Shown here: piece after piece, positions 1 to 11,045 of the stretch | How positions within the stretch are numbered: position 1 is the stretch's first letter | How the letters are laid out: each line of letters starts with the position of its first letter | DNA from: Diphasiastrum complanatum | Taxonomy: Eukaryota > Streptophyta > Lycopodiopsida > Lycopodiales > Lycopodiaceae | Direction: 5' to 3' | Length of the DNA stretch: 64,000 nt | NCBI GenBank assembly: GCA_029204225.1 | Contig: CM055113.1 | Coordinates: forward strand, 30,631,524 to 30,695,523 | Notes under the pieces: generated by a model | Databases searched by the model: none | What the model was told of the DNA's origin: nothing | What the model saw: the letters and a program-made list of their open reading frames with translations, nothing else | Position numbers and translations under genes: made by a program

Positions 1-734
1 CTAAGCGCTTAATGATCGGCCTATCTGAAGCAAGCTACCACATGCATTGGTTAATAAGCCAACACCAAGTGCTCGAGAATAAGATCCAGTACCTCCTAGC
101 AGATTATTGGGCCCATATAAAGGTCCCACTTATTAATTTTATTGAAACATTTATTCCCACTTATCTTGTCTCTTCAGTTTCCTCCTCTCCACCACCTCCT
201 AGCAGATTATTGGGCCCATATAAAGGTCCAACTGACACATACAAAGCCCGACGGGACCAGTTCCTACAACAACTTCATTCCTCCGGTGCAGCATACAATT
301 TGTTAAACCCACATCCTCCTAAGCATGTCATCCATATTCCTCTCTCTCCTGATCACTCCATCCCTGACCCTTCAGAAACTAACACCGACATTGGTGGTGA
401 TGATGACTTCCTGGCAGATCCGCCATAAACTAGAAGATTCTCGCCCAGGCAAGATACGGACGCAACTGAGCCATCTACAAGCGAGCGGGCTAAAGACAGT
501 GATACAGGGCACTAAGGCCCTAGACGACTAATTGGCAAGGCCACCACAACGACGTAGGGCAGCCTCACCTACCAGGCCAAGGAATCATATGGCAGATACC
601 AAGGAATCAGAGAAGTTTGAAAGGAAATATCCTCCCAACATGAGGGGAGGCAGAGAGGAAATCGATCAAAGCCAATATTCCACGAGGGCCGAGATCATAG
701 CTGCACTACAACTGCAACCTGAATGTTGGAGCAA
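1..734 (+). pseudogene. 3' part of an unclassified retroelement ORF, copy A
   Basis: An open frame from 12 to 428 encodes a polar, Pro-rich protein with a short amphipathic stretch (SYHMHWL, HQVLENKIQYLL) and a basic and acidic tail. It ends at a TAA (426-428) where the homologous copy near 37,200 has a Glu codon. Homology continues to about 734, where the C1 LTR begins. The same sequence at 36,793-37,525 is preceded by further coding-like sequence, so this is the 3' end of a longer ORF that enters from outside the window. A segment of about 37 bp containing GGGCCCATATAAAGG occurs twice (about 90-127 and 193-229), about 65 bp apart. No known domain was recognised. Its association with retroelement debris suggests a gag-like or accessory retroelement ORF, but this is inference. 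Confidence 0.45.
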
Positions 735-1881
735 CTAGATTTCTTATGCTCAACCTTAAAAATCATCAAGTAATGAGCATCTTGAAAACGGAAGGTCAAG
801 AACATGATTTCGGACCTTCACATTTTTCTCCCCTTAAAGTTTTTTTTAAAATGCCTTGGAAACCATTCTTAAGGCACCTTCGCTTTTCGCCTTAGTGAAA
901 AATGCGACACACTGGCCAAGTGGTCAGAATGCCTTAGAAACCATTCTTAAGGCACCTTTTGCTTTTTTGCCTTCTTTGCCTTTTTCCCTTCACAAAAAAT
1001 ATGACACACTGGCCAAGTGGCCAGAATTCCTTAGAAACCATTCTTAAGGCACCTTTTGCTTTTTTGCCTACTTCGTCTTTTTCTCTTCACGAAAAATGCG
1101 ACACACTGGCCAAGTGGCCAGAATGCCTTAGAAATCATTTTTAAGGCACCTTCTCCTTTTTCGTCTTTTTCGCTCCCTTTAATCTAAGGCACCTTTGCCT
1201 TCTTCACTGCCTTTGGTTTAAGGCACCTTCACCTTCAGTGTAAGGCACTTTTTGGCTTTCTTTGCCTTTTTCGCCTTCTTCGCTGTCTTGAATCTAGGGG
1301 CGCCTTAGGGATTTACATACCTTTAGTGTAAGGGCACCTTCAGGAGTTGCAAACCTTCAGTCTAAGGGCACCTTCGGGTTTTTCATCTTTTTCGCATTTT
1401 CGCTACATTGGCTGACCGTTGTCGCCAACTTATCAGCAACTCTAAAACAGCTGGACAACCAAATATCCGAAAGGTGGTTGGTGGTTACCAACTTTGTACA
1501 TATGCAATGACTGGCATAAATAGCATTAAAGGCTTGTAAGATATTTTTGTTCCTCAACACTTGTAAATCTATATATTAGTGGATTCAAGCTATGTAAGTG
1601 TTAATTGAGTTAATTGAATTTCTCTCTTTTAATCAGAGTTTTCTGTAGCCAACATTATCATGCTCAACAAGCTGAAGTTATTACTTCAAGCTATTGTACT
1701 CACTGCTGATATTTATCAGAGTGCAATTTTTGTCTCACTACTGCGTTGTTCATTTGTGCATTCTGTATGAATTCTTCTACTTGAATATTTCTGCTGCTAA
1801 CTATTGCGTTTCCATTGCTACACGTCATGCTCAATCCTCGAGCTTCCATTGTCGCTCATGCCCACACGCCATTTTACGACA
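735..1881 (+). repeat. 5' LTR of copia element C1, copy A
   Basis: This long terminal repeat is recognised from its four related copies in the window (here, 4,749-5,332, 37,523-38,590 and 47,025-48,124). It ends in CA directly before a primer binding site. The start has lost the canonical TGT: the sequence enters at TAGATTTCTTATG directly after the neighbouring ORF, exactly as in copy B, so this junction was made before the duplication. It contains about 97-bp tandem subrepeats and many short AAGGCACCTT-type repeats. Confidence 0.8.
856..1160 (+). repeat. 97-bp tandem subrepeats inside the C1 LTR
   Basis: Three units start near 906, 1,003 and 1,100. Each has the core CTGGCCAAGTGGCCAG, a 7-bp inverted repeat around an AG spacer (one base differs in the first unit), followed by GAATGCCTTAGAAACCATTC and TTAAGGCACC. 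The other C1 LTRs have the same units in different number (about 4,870-5,170; 37,640-37,860; 47,150-47,430). The position in U3 suggests enhancer-like repeats, but no function is shown. Confidence 0.8.
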
Positions 1882-1894
1882 TGGTATTAGAGCG
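1882..1894 (+). promoter_or_regulatory. Primer binding site of C1, copy A
   Basis: TGGTATTAGAGCG directly follows the LTR. It is one base off the usual plant copia site TGGTATCAGAGC, which pairs with the 3' end of initiator tRNA-Met. It fixes the element on the plus strand and marks the LTR end at 1,881. Confidence 0.85.
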
Positions 1895-2024
1895 GGCATT
1901 TCAGTAATCTGCATTTCTACTACGGATTATCAGTCTTGTTTCTACCAAGATGACTTTCTAGCAAACGCGTAGCCAACAGCATTCCGACAGTCGTTGTTTC
2001 TACCAATGAACTCGTTCAACGAGA

Positions 2025-4748
2025 ATGGATCCATCATCTAGTTCATCTCACATTGACAAACTCGATGGAGATAACTACCATATCTAGAAATTCAAGATGA
2101 AGGTTATACTTCTGGCCAAAGAACTGTGGGACATCGTTGATGTCACAGAGCTCAAACCAGAAGGTGATGTAGCCGTCATCACCAAGTGGAGATTGAGAGA
2201 TCGCAAAGCATTTGCCATGATCACCCTCAACATCAAGGATACCCAGATCATCCACATATGTGTTGCTCAGACAACTAAGGATGCATGGGACATCCTAACA
2301 ACTCTCTATAATATCAGAGACGTTACATCCAAGCTTCATCTGAGGAAGAAAAATTTCACCCTCAGAATGTCTGACGTAGATAATGTTTCAAGCCTCCTCA
2401 ACACCTTAAAAAATCTTATGGACCAGATGACTGCAACTGGCTCAATCATAAAAGATTTCGATGCACTCATGACTCTATTATCGACTCTACCCGAAGCCTA
2501 CGAAAATTGGATAATGGCAATTTCTACCCAGGAGCACCTCACTCTATCAAGAGTAATCATGCTGCTCCTACAAGAGGAGATCAGAAGACCAGCCTCCTCC
2601 TTAGGCTTAGGATCAGATCCTCAAGCTCTGTATTCAAAAAATTAGAAGTTCAGATCCAAGAGATCTACACAGTCAGACTATCCTGACAACAAGAGCAACA
2701 TGCAATGACTTGTATTAAACTCACCATCAACTTCAAAGTCTTCACCCTTTCATCCAAGACAGAATCTATTCTGTAAGTAATGTAAGAGGACTAGTCGCCT
2801 TATCAAGGATTGTAGAACGCTGCAATACAATAATGAGAGGAAGCAATAGTTCCAACAACAAGCAAATGCTGCTTCCACCAATCACTCGATCCAGCAACAG
2901 GAGGAGGATGAAGCCGCCTTCTTGAACAAAGTCGAAGAACAACATGATATCGATTCCTGGTATTTGGACTCAGGTGCATCGCAGCACATAACTCACCATC
3001 GCGACTGGTTCCATGACTACAAGTCATACACCCGTCCTATAGTTGTGTAACTTGGAGACAAATCAACTCATACTATCTAGGGTGTAGGAACAGTCAAAGT
3101 CAAATTCCAAAAAGGTGAAGTAATGTTCTTGTCCAATGTTCTTCACATTCCAAATCTGACGAAAAACCTGGTCTCAGTTAGCAGAATCACAGATTCGGGT
3201 CAGAAGGTCAAATTCAATAGACAGGGCTACAGTATTTTTGACGAATCTAGGAAAGTTATTGCTTTCAGTAGAAGGTGTGGAAATTTGTACAAAATCAATC
3301 ACTCCTATTCTACAATAGTCAAGCGCTTTTCACTTCAACTTCTGAATCAACTGAGATGCTTTGGCATTTCAAATTAGGCCATTTAAATTCTGTTGTATTC
3401 AACAAATGTCAAAACAGAATTTAGTACGAGATCTACCCTTTATTAACAAATCAAATTCTTTATGTGAAAGCTGTATTTCCAACAAGCATGCTAGAACTCC
3501 AGCCGCTTCCGATTCAGTTCATTTTTCTAAAGGTTCGTTAGATCTTGTACACATGGACATTTGTGGGCCTATGCAGACTATTTCCACAGGGGGAGCTGTC
3601 TACTTGTTGGCTATCGTTGATGACTTCTCTCAAAGAACTGCAACATATTTCTTGAGAAACAAATCCGAGATTCTCAAGTTCTTCATGCAGTTCAAGGCAT
3701 CATAAAAAAAAATTGACCGAGAGAAGAATCAAAGCTCTACGCTCTAATGCAGCGGGAGTATTTATCTCCACCGAGTTCAAAGCGTTTTGCAAGGCCAATC
3801 AAATACATTTACAACAACATTCAGCCAACTACTCACCTCAGTCCAATGGTGTAGCTCAAAGGAAGAATCAGACACTCATCGCAAGTGCAAAGAGCATGCT
3901 GGCGCATGCCTCTCTTCCAAAGAAATTCTGGGCAGAAGCTGTTACTACAACAACCTACCTTCAAAATTGATCCATCTCAGAGGCCTTGAATGGCAAGACA
4001 CCTTATGAGGTGTTGACATGATCGAAGCCATCACTCACAAATATTTGAGTGTTTGGATGCAAAACCTACTCACAGACCCCTGCTGATCTAAGTAGGAAGC
4101 TAGACAACTTCAGCAGAAGCTCAATCTTCATTAGCTATTCCTCAGACCATTAGACATACAACCTCTTCAATCTGGACTCTCAGAAGACCATGAGCAGAAA
4201 TGTCATTTTTGCGGAAGATCAGTTTATTGACTACAAGGGAAAAGCTACTTTGAATTCAAATCCTAGAATCGACACCAACGACTATGAACAACTTAGGACT
4301 GATCAAGATTGACACTAACACTGACTCCGACAACGGGGCAGTCCCTCATCAAAACGAATCGCATCAGAGGATCATAGTTCAAACCAGAAGATCGAACCAT
4401 TCAAGATAGCCTCCATCCCAAGTTATGAATGATCCAGCCTATTACTTTGCGCAGGAATTAAACGTTGTTTTAGAGGAATGTCAACACCTGACGCTGATCA
4501 AAAGAAGACCAATGCATATTTTAACGAGAATGGTTTTATACCAGACCCGACAGGTTCAAATTTTTATTTTTAGTCTGAATCCCTTCATAATCATCACCTT
4601 TCATGTAGATGATATGTTACTATTTAGTAACAATCTGAATTTATTGAAGATTCAAAATGCATGTTAGCTCTATCAAAAGGAGCTTCATCTCAGATTTAAC
4701 GATATGTTTAATTCAAAGCATTTTTCCAAGATCCTTATTAAGGGGGAG
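2025..4748 (+). pseudogene. Defective Ty1/copia gag-pol (C1), copy A
   Basis: Coding remnant of the C1 polyprotein. The Gag start ATG is at 2,025. Codon 21 is a TAG where Trp is expected, and Gag then continues to about 2,645. The protease motif WYLDSGASQH lies near 2,960. Integrase-like sequence (SNKHARTP, MDICGPM, VDDFSQRTATYF) spans about 3,470-3,970, broken by a frameshift at an A-run near 3,705. Integrase catalytic positions are altered: the family DNGGEY is here NAAGVF, and the usual GVAERKN is GVAQRKN. Most of RT and all of RNase H are missing. Only a short stretch with HVDDMLLF (the YVDD region) remains near 4,600 before the polypurine tract. Many further stops follow. The element could not move on its own, and it shares most of these defects with copy B. 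Confidence 0.85.
4737..4748 (+). other. Polypurine tract of C1, copy A
   Basis: ATTAAGGGGGAG lies directly before the TG of the 3' LTR. This is the expected plus-strand priming tract of an LTR retrotransposon and fixes the LTR start at 4,749. Confidence 0.8.
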
Positions 4749-5332
4749 TGTTAGATTTCTTATGCTTAGTCTTAAAATTTGTCAAGTAATGAGCATCTTG
4801 AAAACGGAAGGCCGAGAACATGATTTCGGACCTTCACATTTTTTTCCCTTTAAAGTTTATTTCCAGAATGCCTTGGAAACCATTCTTAAGGAACCTTCGC
4901 TTTTTTCCTTAGCGAAAAATGTGACACACTGGCCAAGTGGCCAGAATGCCTTAGAAACCATTCTTAAGACACCTTTTGCTTTTTTGCCATCTTCGTCTGT
5001 TTTCCTTCACGAAAAATGCGACACACTGGCCAAGAGGCCAGAATGCCTTAGACACCATTCTTAAGGCACCTTTTGCTTTTTCGTCTTCTTCCCTTTTCTC
5101 CTTCATGAAAAATGCGACAAACTGGCCAAGTGGCCAGAATGCCTTAGAAATCATTTTTAAGGCACCTTCTCCTTTTTTGCCTTTTTTGCTCACTTTAATC
5201 TAAGGCACCTTTGCCTTCTTCACTATCTTTGGTTTAAGGCATCTTTGCCTTCTTCTCTGCCCTCAATGTAAGGCACTTTTAAGCTTTTTCATCTTTTTTG
5301 CCTTCTTCAATGCCTTGAATCTAAGGGCGCCT
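4749..5332 (+). repeat. 3' LTR of C1, copy A, truncated
   Basis: The LTR begins TGTTAGATTTC after the polypurine tract and matches the first half of the other C1 LTRs, including the 97-bp subrepeats. It stops at GGCGCCTTAG and joins directly to the repeat that, in copy B, lies about 1.2 kb further on. The second half of the LTR and its flank are therefore deleted here. Confidence 0.8.
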
Positions 5333-6250
5333 TAGCGCCAAGCGGAATGACATCATATGACATGTGTTGCAGTGGGTCCTACAATAGATAAGGGGTGGAT
5401 AATGTTAGCAGATTCTAGAGAATCCCCAGATGCTGAGCCAAGCTGAAAACACAAAGCATCTCTCACCCAAGACCGAGGAGGTCTCAGAAGAAAGAGAGCA
5501 AGAGAAACTGAGAGCCGAGCAAGAGAGTCGAGGATTACTAGCTAGGATTACAAATTGTTTCCATGTGAGCCTACATGGTGAATCCAAGAGAAGGAATGAC
5601 CATTTAGGATCTAGTGACATTCCTAGGCAATGTAAATAAATGTAGACCCCTCTTAAATAAAAGTAGAGTGAGCCACTTGTAGTGACCTCTAGTGGAAGAG
5701 CTATTTCCACTTGTAAATTCAAAACTAGTGGAATTGCCACTTAGGCTCCACATGGGCAGCCCTCTTGCTTATTTACGGGCCCCCCTCTCTTGTGAGGGAG
5801 CTTTTATTGTATTGTTATTTCTCTTGTATGAATGAAGAAGATCCTCCATGAGCTATTGGCAATTGAGAAGCTCTTCATGGCTATTGTCTTGAGTGAAATT
5901 ACTATGAACATGCTTTGATTTCCTTGTCGTGGCTGTGGATTAATTAGATTTCCTGCTTTTTTTATTGCAATGTCGAATGTAGATGTGGATTAGCTTTCTT
6001 GTTTCTTGATTTTGTAATTTTCAGCATCCAGGTAAACTAAATAGGCTGAGATTGTGGATCAGATCTTGCATATTCACTAACAATCCTGTCCTTGATTGTT
6101 CTTGGGCATTCCAACCATCAAGAGAGGTGTACCTTTTCATTCTTGGGATGCTAGAATGTTGTCAGGTAGTTAGCTCTCTTGATTCTTATTTTTGTTGTGT
6201 AGATTAATCTTGATGTTGTATTGTTCCTTGATTTTTTAGAGTAGTGTCAA
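5333..6250. repeat. LTR-like dispersed repeat, copy A
   Basis: This sequence is almost the same as 48,830-49,746, and its last 260 bp also occur at about 29,390-29,650. It contains a possible LTR start TGTTAGCAG at 5,403 and a promoter-proximal style segment near 5,790-5,840. No primer binding site or coding region follows. It may be a solo LTR or LTR fragment. Boundaries and target duplication are not clear. Confidence 0.5.
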
Positions 6251-6414
6251 CAATCAGATATGCAACATCAAGTATTCACCATAAGCAGTACTTTCTTAAT
6301 CTTTTTAGTTTCCTCATCCAGAAGCTTCTTAGCTTCTGAACTAATATCGGCTTCATAATATTTTTCAACAGACCTGTCAAAGTTTGGATCTTTATTATTA
6401 GAATATTCTGTGGA

Positions 6415-7309
6415 CTATTCTTCTATTTGCGTTTTGTTTGTCGCGTTTTTCGCGTTCTTCGCATTTTTTGCTGAGTTCGTATTTTTATCCTTCTTAGTTT
6501 TCTTTTTATCTCTAAGAGTTGGCATAATTTTCCTACTTCTAATTGTAACTTTATTTAGATCTAGGTCTAATTCAGGCCAATTTTGGTCTTGATTTTCTAA
6601 AATCTCAGATTCTACTTCTATCCTTTGGACTACCATGTTAGTGTTAGATTTAGATGTTCGTGGCTCATCTTCTCTAGGTGTATTAACAAACTGTAGTTTA
6701 GATCGTGGCTGTTGTGGCTGAGGACATTCGACAGTGACATGTCCCACCTTTACAATTACCACAAGATGGTACATATCCTACTGACCTCTTAGGTTTGGGA
6801 AGTCAGGCAAATAGTGACCAGGGGCTCCATAATTATAGCACAAACCCTTTACTCTGGGTGGTGGAGTGGAATCACTTGTCCCTCCTCTTCGCAGAATAGT
6901 ATACTGTTGAGTATTGCGTGGTTTAGATGTAAAATTCTTCTGATTAGAAGGAGCAGCGGTATAGGCTACCTCCTCATGGTTATTAACTGGAGAGAGGAAT
7001 AATTCTTCCTCTACATAGTTGGTTTGTAAAGTAGGACAATTCATTTTAGAGTGTCTCTCTTTACCGCAAGTTGTACACCAAACGTTAGCATTTGATTTTG
7101 CTTTCTTCCTCTTAGATTTAACGTCAAACATCTAGACTTTCAAGTCCCCCATTTCTTTTGCTAAAAGTTCTACAATCTTTCTCAATGGATCTGTCTTTCG
7201 GACTTTTCCCTTCTTCTCCTATTTGAGTTCTTACTCTTAGATAACCTATAACTAGTTTCTTCTTTAGACCTTGAAGAATAAGACGAAGAATCCGAAGACT
7301 TTTCTTCAT
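6415..7309 (-). pseudogene. Degenerate gag-like zinc-knuckle remnant
   Basis: The minus strand holds three consecutive frames (7,309-7,124; 7,131-6,778; 6,774-6,415). One knuckle is intact (CTTCGKERHSKMNC, spacing C-x2-C-x4-H-x4-C). A second is decayed (CYNYGAPGHYLPDF, two Cys lost). A third keeps only the His and last Cys (VGHVTVEC). The tail is rich in Lys, Asn and Ala. Multiple knuckles suggest a retroelement nucleocapsid, but the family was not identified and neither protease nor RT is attached. It lies in the part of copy A that is absent from copy B. Confidence 0.6.
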
Positions 7310-7389
7310 CTGTTGAATCCGATTCTAATTTAGACTCCGTAGACGAGTCAGATTCTTCTATTCTTTTATGTTTATGGTTCTCTCATGTA

Positions 7390-7935
7390 TGCCATGAGAG
7401 ATCTAACATTGCTTATTTAGTGCTGATATGTGTCGAATCCATATTTCATTCATTGGAAAGCTTTACTTAGAGTTCTTCGACATTTGCAGTCGACAAAAAC
7501 TTATTGCATTTGTTATGGTGAAAATTCGAATGATGATTCGAATGACCATGGTAATCTTCTTCAAGGTTTTACAGATGCAGATTGGGATGGAGATGTTGAC
7601 AGTAGAAATTCAACAACATAATATGTCTTTGTATTCAACAAATGTGCTGTCTCTTGGAATAGTAAGAAGCAGAATTCGATTGCATTATCTTCGACAGAGG
7701 TCGAATACATTGTCACCCACGTGTTACAAAATAAGCTATCTAGTTAAGGCGTCTATTGTCGGACATCAATCTTAGTCAGTTACGAGCAACTTTTGTCTTT
7801 TGCGACAATCAGAGTACACTTGTTCTATATATTAATCCTTTTGGAGCAAGAACATTGAGATAAAGTATCATTATGTTAGAGACAAAGTACTCAAAAGCAA
7901 GTTTGCATGCCTAAGATGACAATTTACCAGGTTTG
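7390..7935 (+). pseudogene. Ty1/copia RNase H remnant
   Basis: Plus-strand frames show the end of a copia polyprotein: ALLRVLRHLQ, then FTDADWDGDVDSRNSTT, a stop at 7,619-7,621, then KCAVSWNSKKQNSIALSSTE in continuation, and CDNQSTLVL near 7,800. These match the copia RNase H motifs (the usual SDADWAG, SSTEAEY and CDNxSA). Frameshifts and stops interrupt it, and no upstream RT remains. Confidence 0.75.
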
Positions 7936-9072
7936 GAGAATATCTGGTGTTTGGCAGAGCCATGGTCGTGCAGTCCTAGACTGAGCAAATTATCCCCATC
8001 AAAATTTCAACGCCAAGGTTCGATTTCTATAATCGATATAGCAACACATGCAACGTAGCGACGGGGCCTCGATGACTTATTCGAAATAAAGGACAATGCT
8101 TCGAGAGAAGTGGGAAAGCCCTAGGAGACCGAGATCCAAGATCTTCCTTCTTCTCAAAATCGAGGAGAAGTGGACCCAGTGTTACGAGTATACTATGTAA
8201 ATGTGAACTCTCTCTCTACAACGACATTGCAGCCTTGCTCTCTGAAGTCAAACGTCTGAACAATTAATCAACTGAAGTAAAAGCAAGATCGACATCGAAC
8301 TCTTCGACATCCTTCGAGTTCGAGGTCCACATCAGTCTTCGACCTCCTCCGAGTTCGAGGTCCACATCATCCACACTACCTTGTCCGACATACACCACAT
8401 TACAATTTACTTTAGTACTTTTTAGTAACTGCATTTTTTCATGCTCGTTGCCCACATACTCATTGTAACTGTTCCATATATATATACATAATGGCAATTC
8501 ACGAGTATAAGAGAGAAGTGAGAAGTGTGATGAATGTGGATGAGAAACAAGAACACGTATAATAATTTAGCGCAATTCAGAGTTCCTCAACGAACCCCAT
8601 TGTATCTTAATTATCTGGTTCCTTAGGATCAAATATACTCAAGAGAGTGAAAGCTATTCAAGAAATAGAGATATTCATTCAATCTGTAGCTAGTTAAGTA
8701 ATATCAGCACATAGTGGGCCATTACTGTGAACCATTTGAGGACACAAGATCATAATTTGATCATTGTATTCACAACAACTTAATTCAGATTCTCTATTTT
8801 TCTTATGTGTGTTCTACTGCGAATGCTTTTTTGATAATTTTCTTTCTCATTGATGCTCACTTCATTCGGAATGTTAATCTTGAAGGAAGCATGGTTGTCT
8901 TAGACTCCTAACTATTTCGCTCCCTTCATGGTTGTCTTCGACACATACAAGACATTCCTCCTATCGATCTAAGTTAAGACTCGAAACTACAGTTTGGCAA
9001 AGCTCCTATTATAATTTCTATGTTGAAGTTCTCTTTTCTATTCCGCACTTAATCTTTAAGAGCCCAACAATG
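7936..9072 (+). repeat. Probable LTR between copia RNase H and the next copia gag
   Basis: This segment follows a copia RNase H remnant and ends in CCCAACA directly before a primer binding site, so it holds LTR sequence. The left boundary and TG start were not fixed. No coding region was recognised. Because a 3' coding end lies on its left and a 5' gag start on its right, one LTR seems to serve both sides. Confidence 0.45.
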
Positions 9073-9085
9073 TGGTATCAGAGCC
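9073..9085 (+). promoter_or_regulatory. Copia primer binding site
   Basis: TGGTATCAGAGCC is an exact match to the usual initiator tRNA-Met primer site of plant copia elements and lies 59 bp before a gag start codon. Confidence 0.85.
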
Positions 9086-9143
9086 ATCGTTCCAAACTAA
9101 TATTAGTATTCAAAACTGTTTTACTATTCTTAGATCATTCATC

Positions 9144-9480
9144 ATGGAAGGAACATCTTCAGAAATACACTTGATCAATAAGTTCAACGGTGATGACTTC
9201 CACATGTGGAAGTTCAAAACGAAGATGATACTCACTCAAAAAAAAAAACTTTGGGGATACGTCAACGGTTCGATAGCCAAACCAGCTGAACTTAACATGT
9301 TGACTATCTGGGAAGCTAAGGATGGGAAAGCTCTTGCCATTGTATCTCCAAATCTTAAAAATTCACAAATAGATCATGTAGCTAATTGTTCCAACTCCAA
9401 AGAGGCATGAGACATTCTTACTGGTCTATATGAAATGATTGATATATCGACTCGACTCTTCTTTAGGAAAAAGTTCCTGT
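9144..9480 (+). pseudogene. Ty1/copia gag, truncated
   Basis: The ATG at 9,144 opens a typical copia Gag N-terminus (FNGDDFHMWKFKTKM, then LWGYVNGS and IWEAKDGKAL). The frame ends at a TGA near 9,408 where Trp is expected (the family motif is AWDIL). Homology continues (DILTGLYEM) to about 9,480, where another copia element starts. Everything downstream of Gag is missing. Confidence 0.75.
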
Positions 9481-9543
9481 CATCCAATCACTCTTATTAA
9501 TCTTTTGTAGATCAAATTGAGTCCACTTCTTTGAAATTCCACA

Positions 9544-11045
9544 TGGTATCAGAGCCAAGTCTAAGAGCTTTGATAATGATCCAAATCTCTTCATTTTGCA
9601 AAAGCATTGGTGCTAGAATCAATTTGAAGGAGGGCAACTCTAACTAATATTTTACCTGATGATTTGAAGCTCAAATGAGTGTGTACTTGAATTGTACTTT
9701 CACCATATCTATGTGATTTTTCCATATTTGTGCTTCAAACAAGATTGTGAGAGTGAAAGTAATTTGCTTTGTAAAAATCCAATAATCTCGTTGTAGATTT
9801 GATGTGGAATGGTGTTAGATCATTGATCAACCTCTAAATCATTGTGAATGAGCTTTGAAGTTGATGTTTTTAGTTCTAGTAAAAGACTAAAACCGTTCTA
9901 AAACACCATAGGGAGGCATTGGCACTTCCAAGGGTCAAATCCAATTTTTCCAAGAGGATAGTGAGAATAGAATTTTATTTCCCAAGACTTTTTGAGTTTA
10001 AGATCATTATAGATCTTGCTTCTTGAGTTTTGTGAGATTCAAGTGAGTAGCTTTGTGGCAAAATTCTACGAAAGAAAGAAGGGAGAGCCTTTAAATAGTA
10101 CATTTGTTGTACTTGTTACTTGTAAAAATGGGTCCAATTGGAGCCTATCTTCTTGAAGCTAGTGAAAGGTTGAATTCAAGTAACTATTCAATTTGGAAGA
10201 ATGGAGTCACTTCTAGTGCTCCAAGATATGTATGATCTTGTTATTGGTAAGGAGGAAAAGCCTCCTACATGTGAGACAAACAATTGGTTTCTTGAATCTA
10301 CATGATGGAGATGATAAGGTCAACTTCTCAAGCAAAGGCAAAATGAAGTCCAAGAAGAAGATCCAAAGCATGGAGGCTGAGAGTGATGATGAAGCATCAA
10401 TCTCTAAAGGAAAGAAGAAAGACAAAGCCAAACAAAAGTGCTTCTTTTGTGGAAAGAAGGGGGACTTTGCATCTAGTGCTACAAAAAGAAGAATGCACAA
10501 AGTCAAAGCAAGCAAGGCAACCTTACCCTTGAGGAGGAGGAGGATTATGAGGATGAAGTTGATTTCATCCTTGATGGCATCAACAATCAAGAGCTACTCC
10601 AATGACACATGGTGGATTGATCATGGGGCTAGCTCCCACATGATATTCCAAAAGGATTTCTTCTCAACTCTTGTACCTTTTGTAGGTTGTAAAAAGTCTA
10701 TTCTAACAGCAAGTGATCAAGAATGTAGATTAGATGGTTTGGGAACTATTCCCTTAACTCTTGGATTCTCTAAAAGAGTAGATCTTCAAAATGTACTCTA
10801 TATTCCTACATGTACTAAGAGTTTGCTTAGCTTATACATGAGTTCTCTTGGGTTCATCTATCCATTGGTGCACACGTGGAAAGTACAGTAGGGTACTGTT
10901 ATTGTAAGGAAAGCAATTTCATTTTATCATATATTTGATGTTTGATCAAGTTCTTATAGAGTTTGCATCTCTTTCATTAAGTAGATGTTGATTTTTCTAC
11001 ATTGGCAATGTTGTAGATTGTGTTGTCTTTCTAACCAAAGATCAA
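9544..11045 (+). pseudogene. Deleted copia remnant related to the 22,800-28,494 element
   Basis: A primer binding site TGGTATCAGAGCC is at 9,544-9,556. A leader follows, then a Gag start at 10,138 (LLEASERLNSSNYSIWK) resembling the larger minus-strand element. Gag is frameshifted and internally deleted. The zinc knuckle at about 10,440 is damaged (CFFCGKKGDFASS, with His and the last Cys lost), and the protease active site reads WWIDHGASSHM instead of DSG. Coding sequence ends near 10,831. There it joins a segment (10,832-11,045) that matches parts of the LTR of the larger element, so integrase, RT and RNase H have been lost by one internal deletion. Confidence 0.75.

Noticed and set aside
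856-1144. Frames of 60-135 codons in the C1 LTRs (also 4,657-5,203 and 47,038-47,469)
   Set aside because: They follow the 97-bp tandem repeats in several frames and on both strands and lie in LTR regions.
5405-5740. 111-codon minus-strand frame, also present at 48,900-49,235
   Set aside because: It is kept only because the whole LTR-like repeat is duplicated; an opposing plus-strand frame overlaps it and there is no motif.
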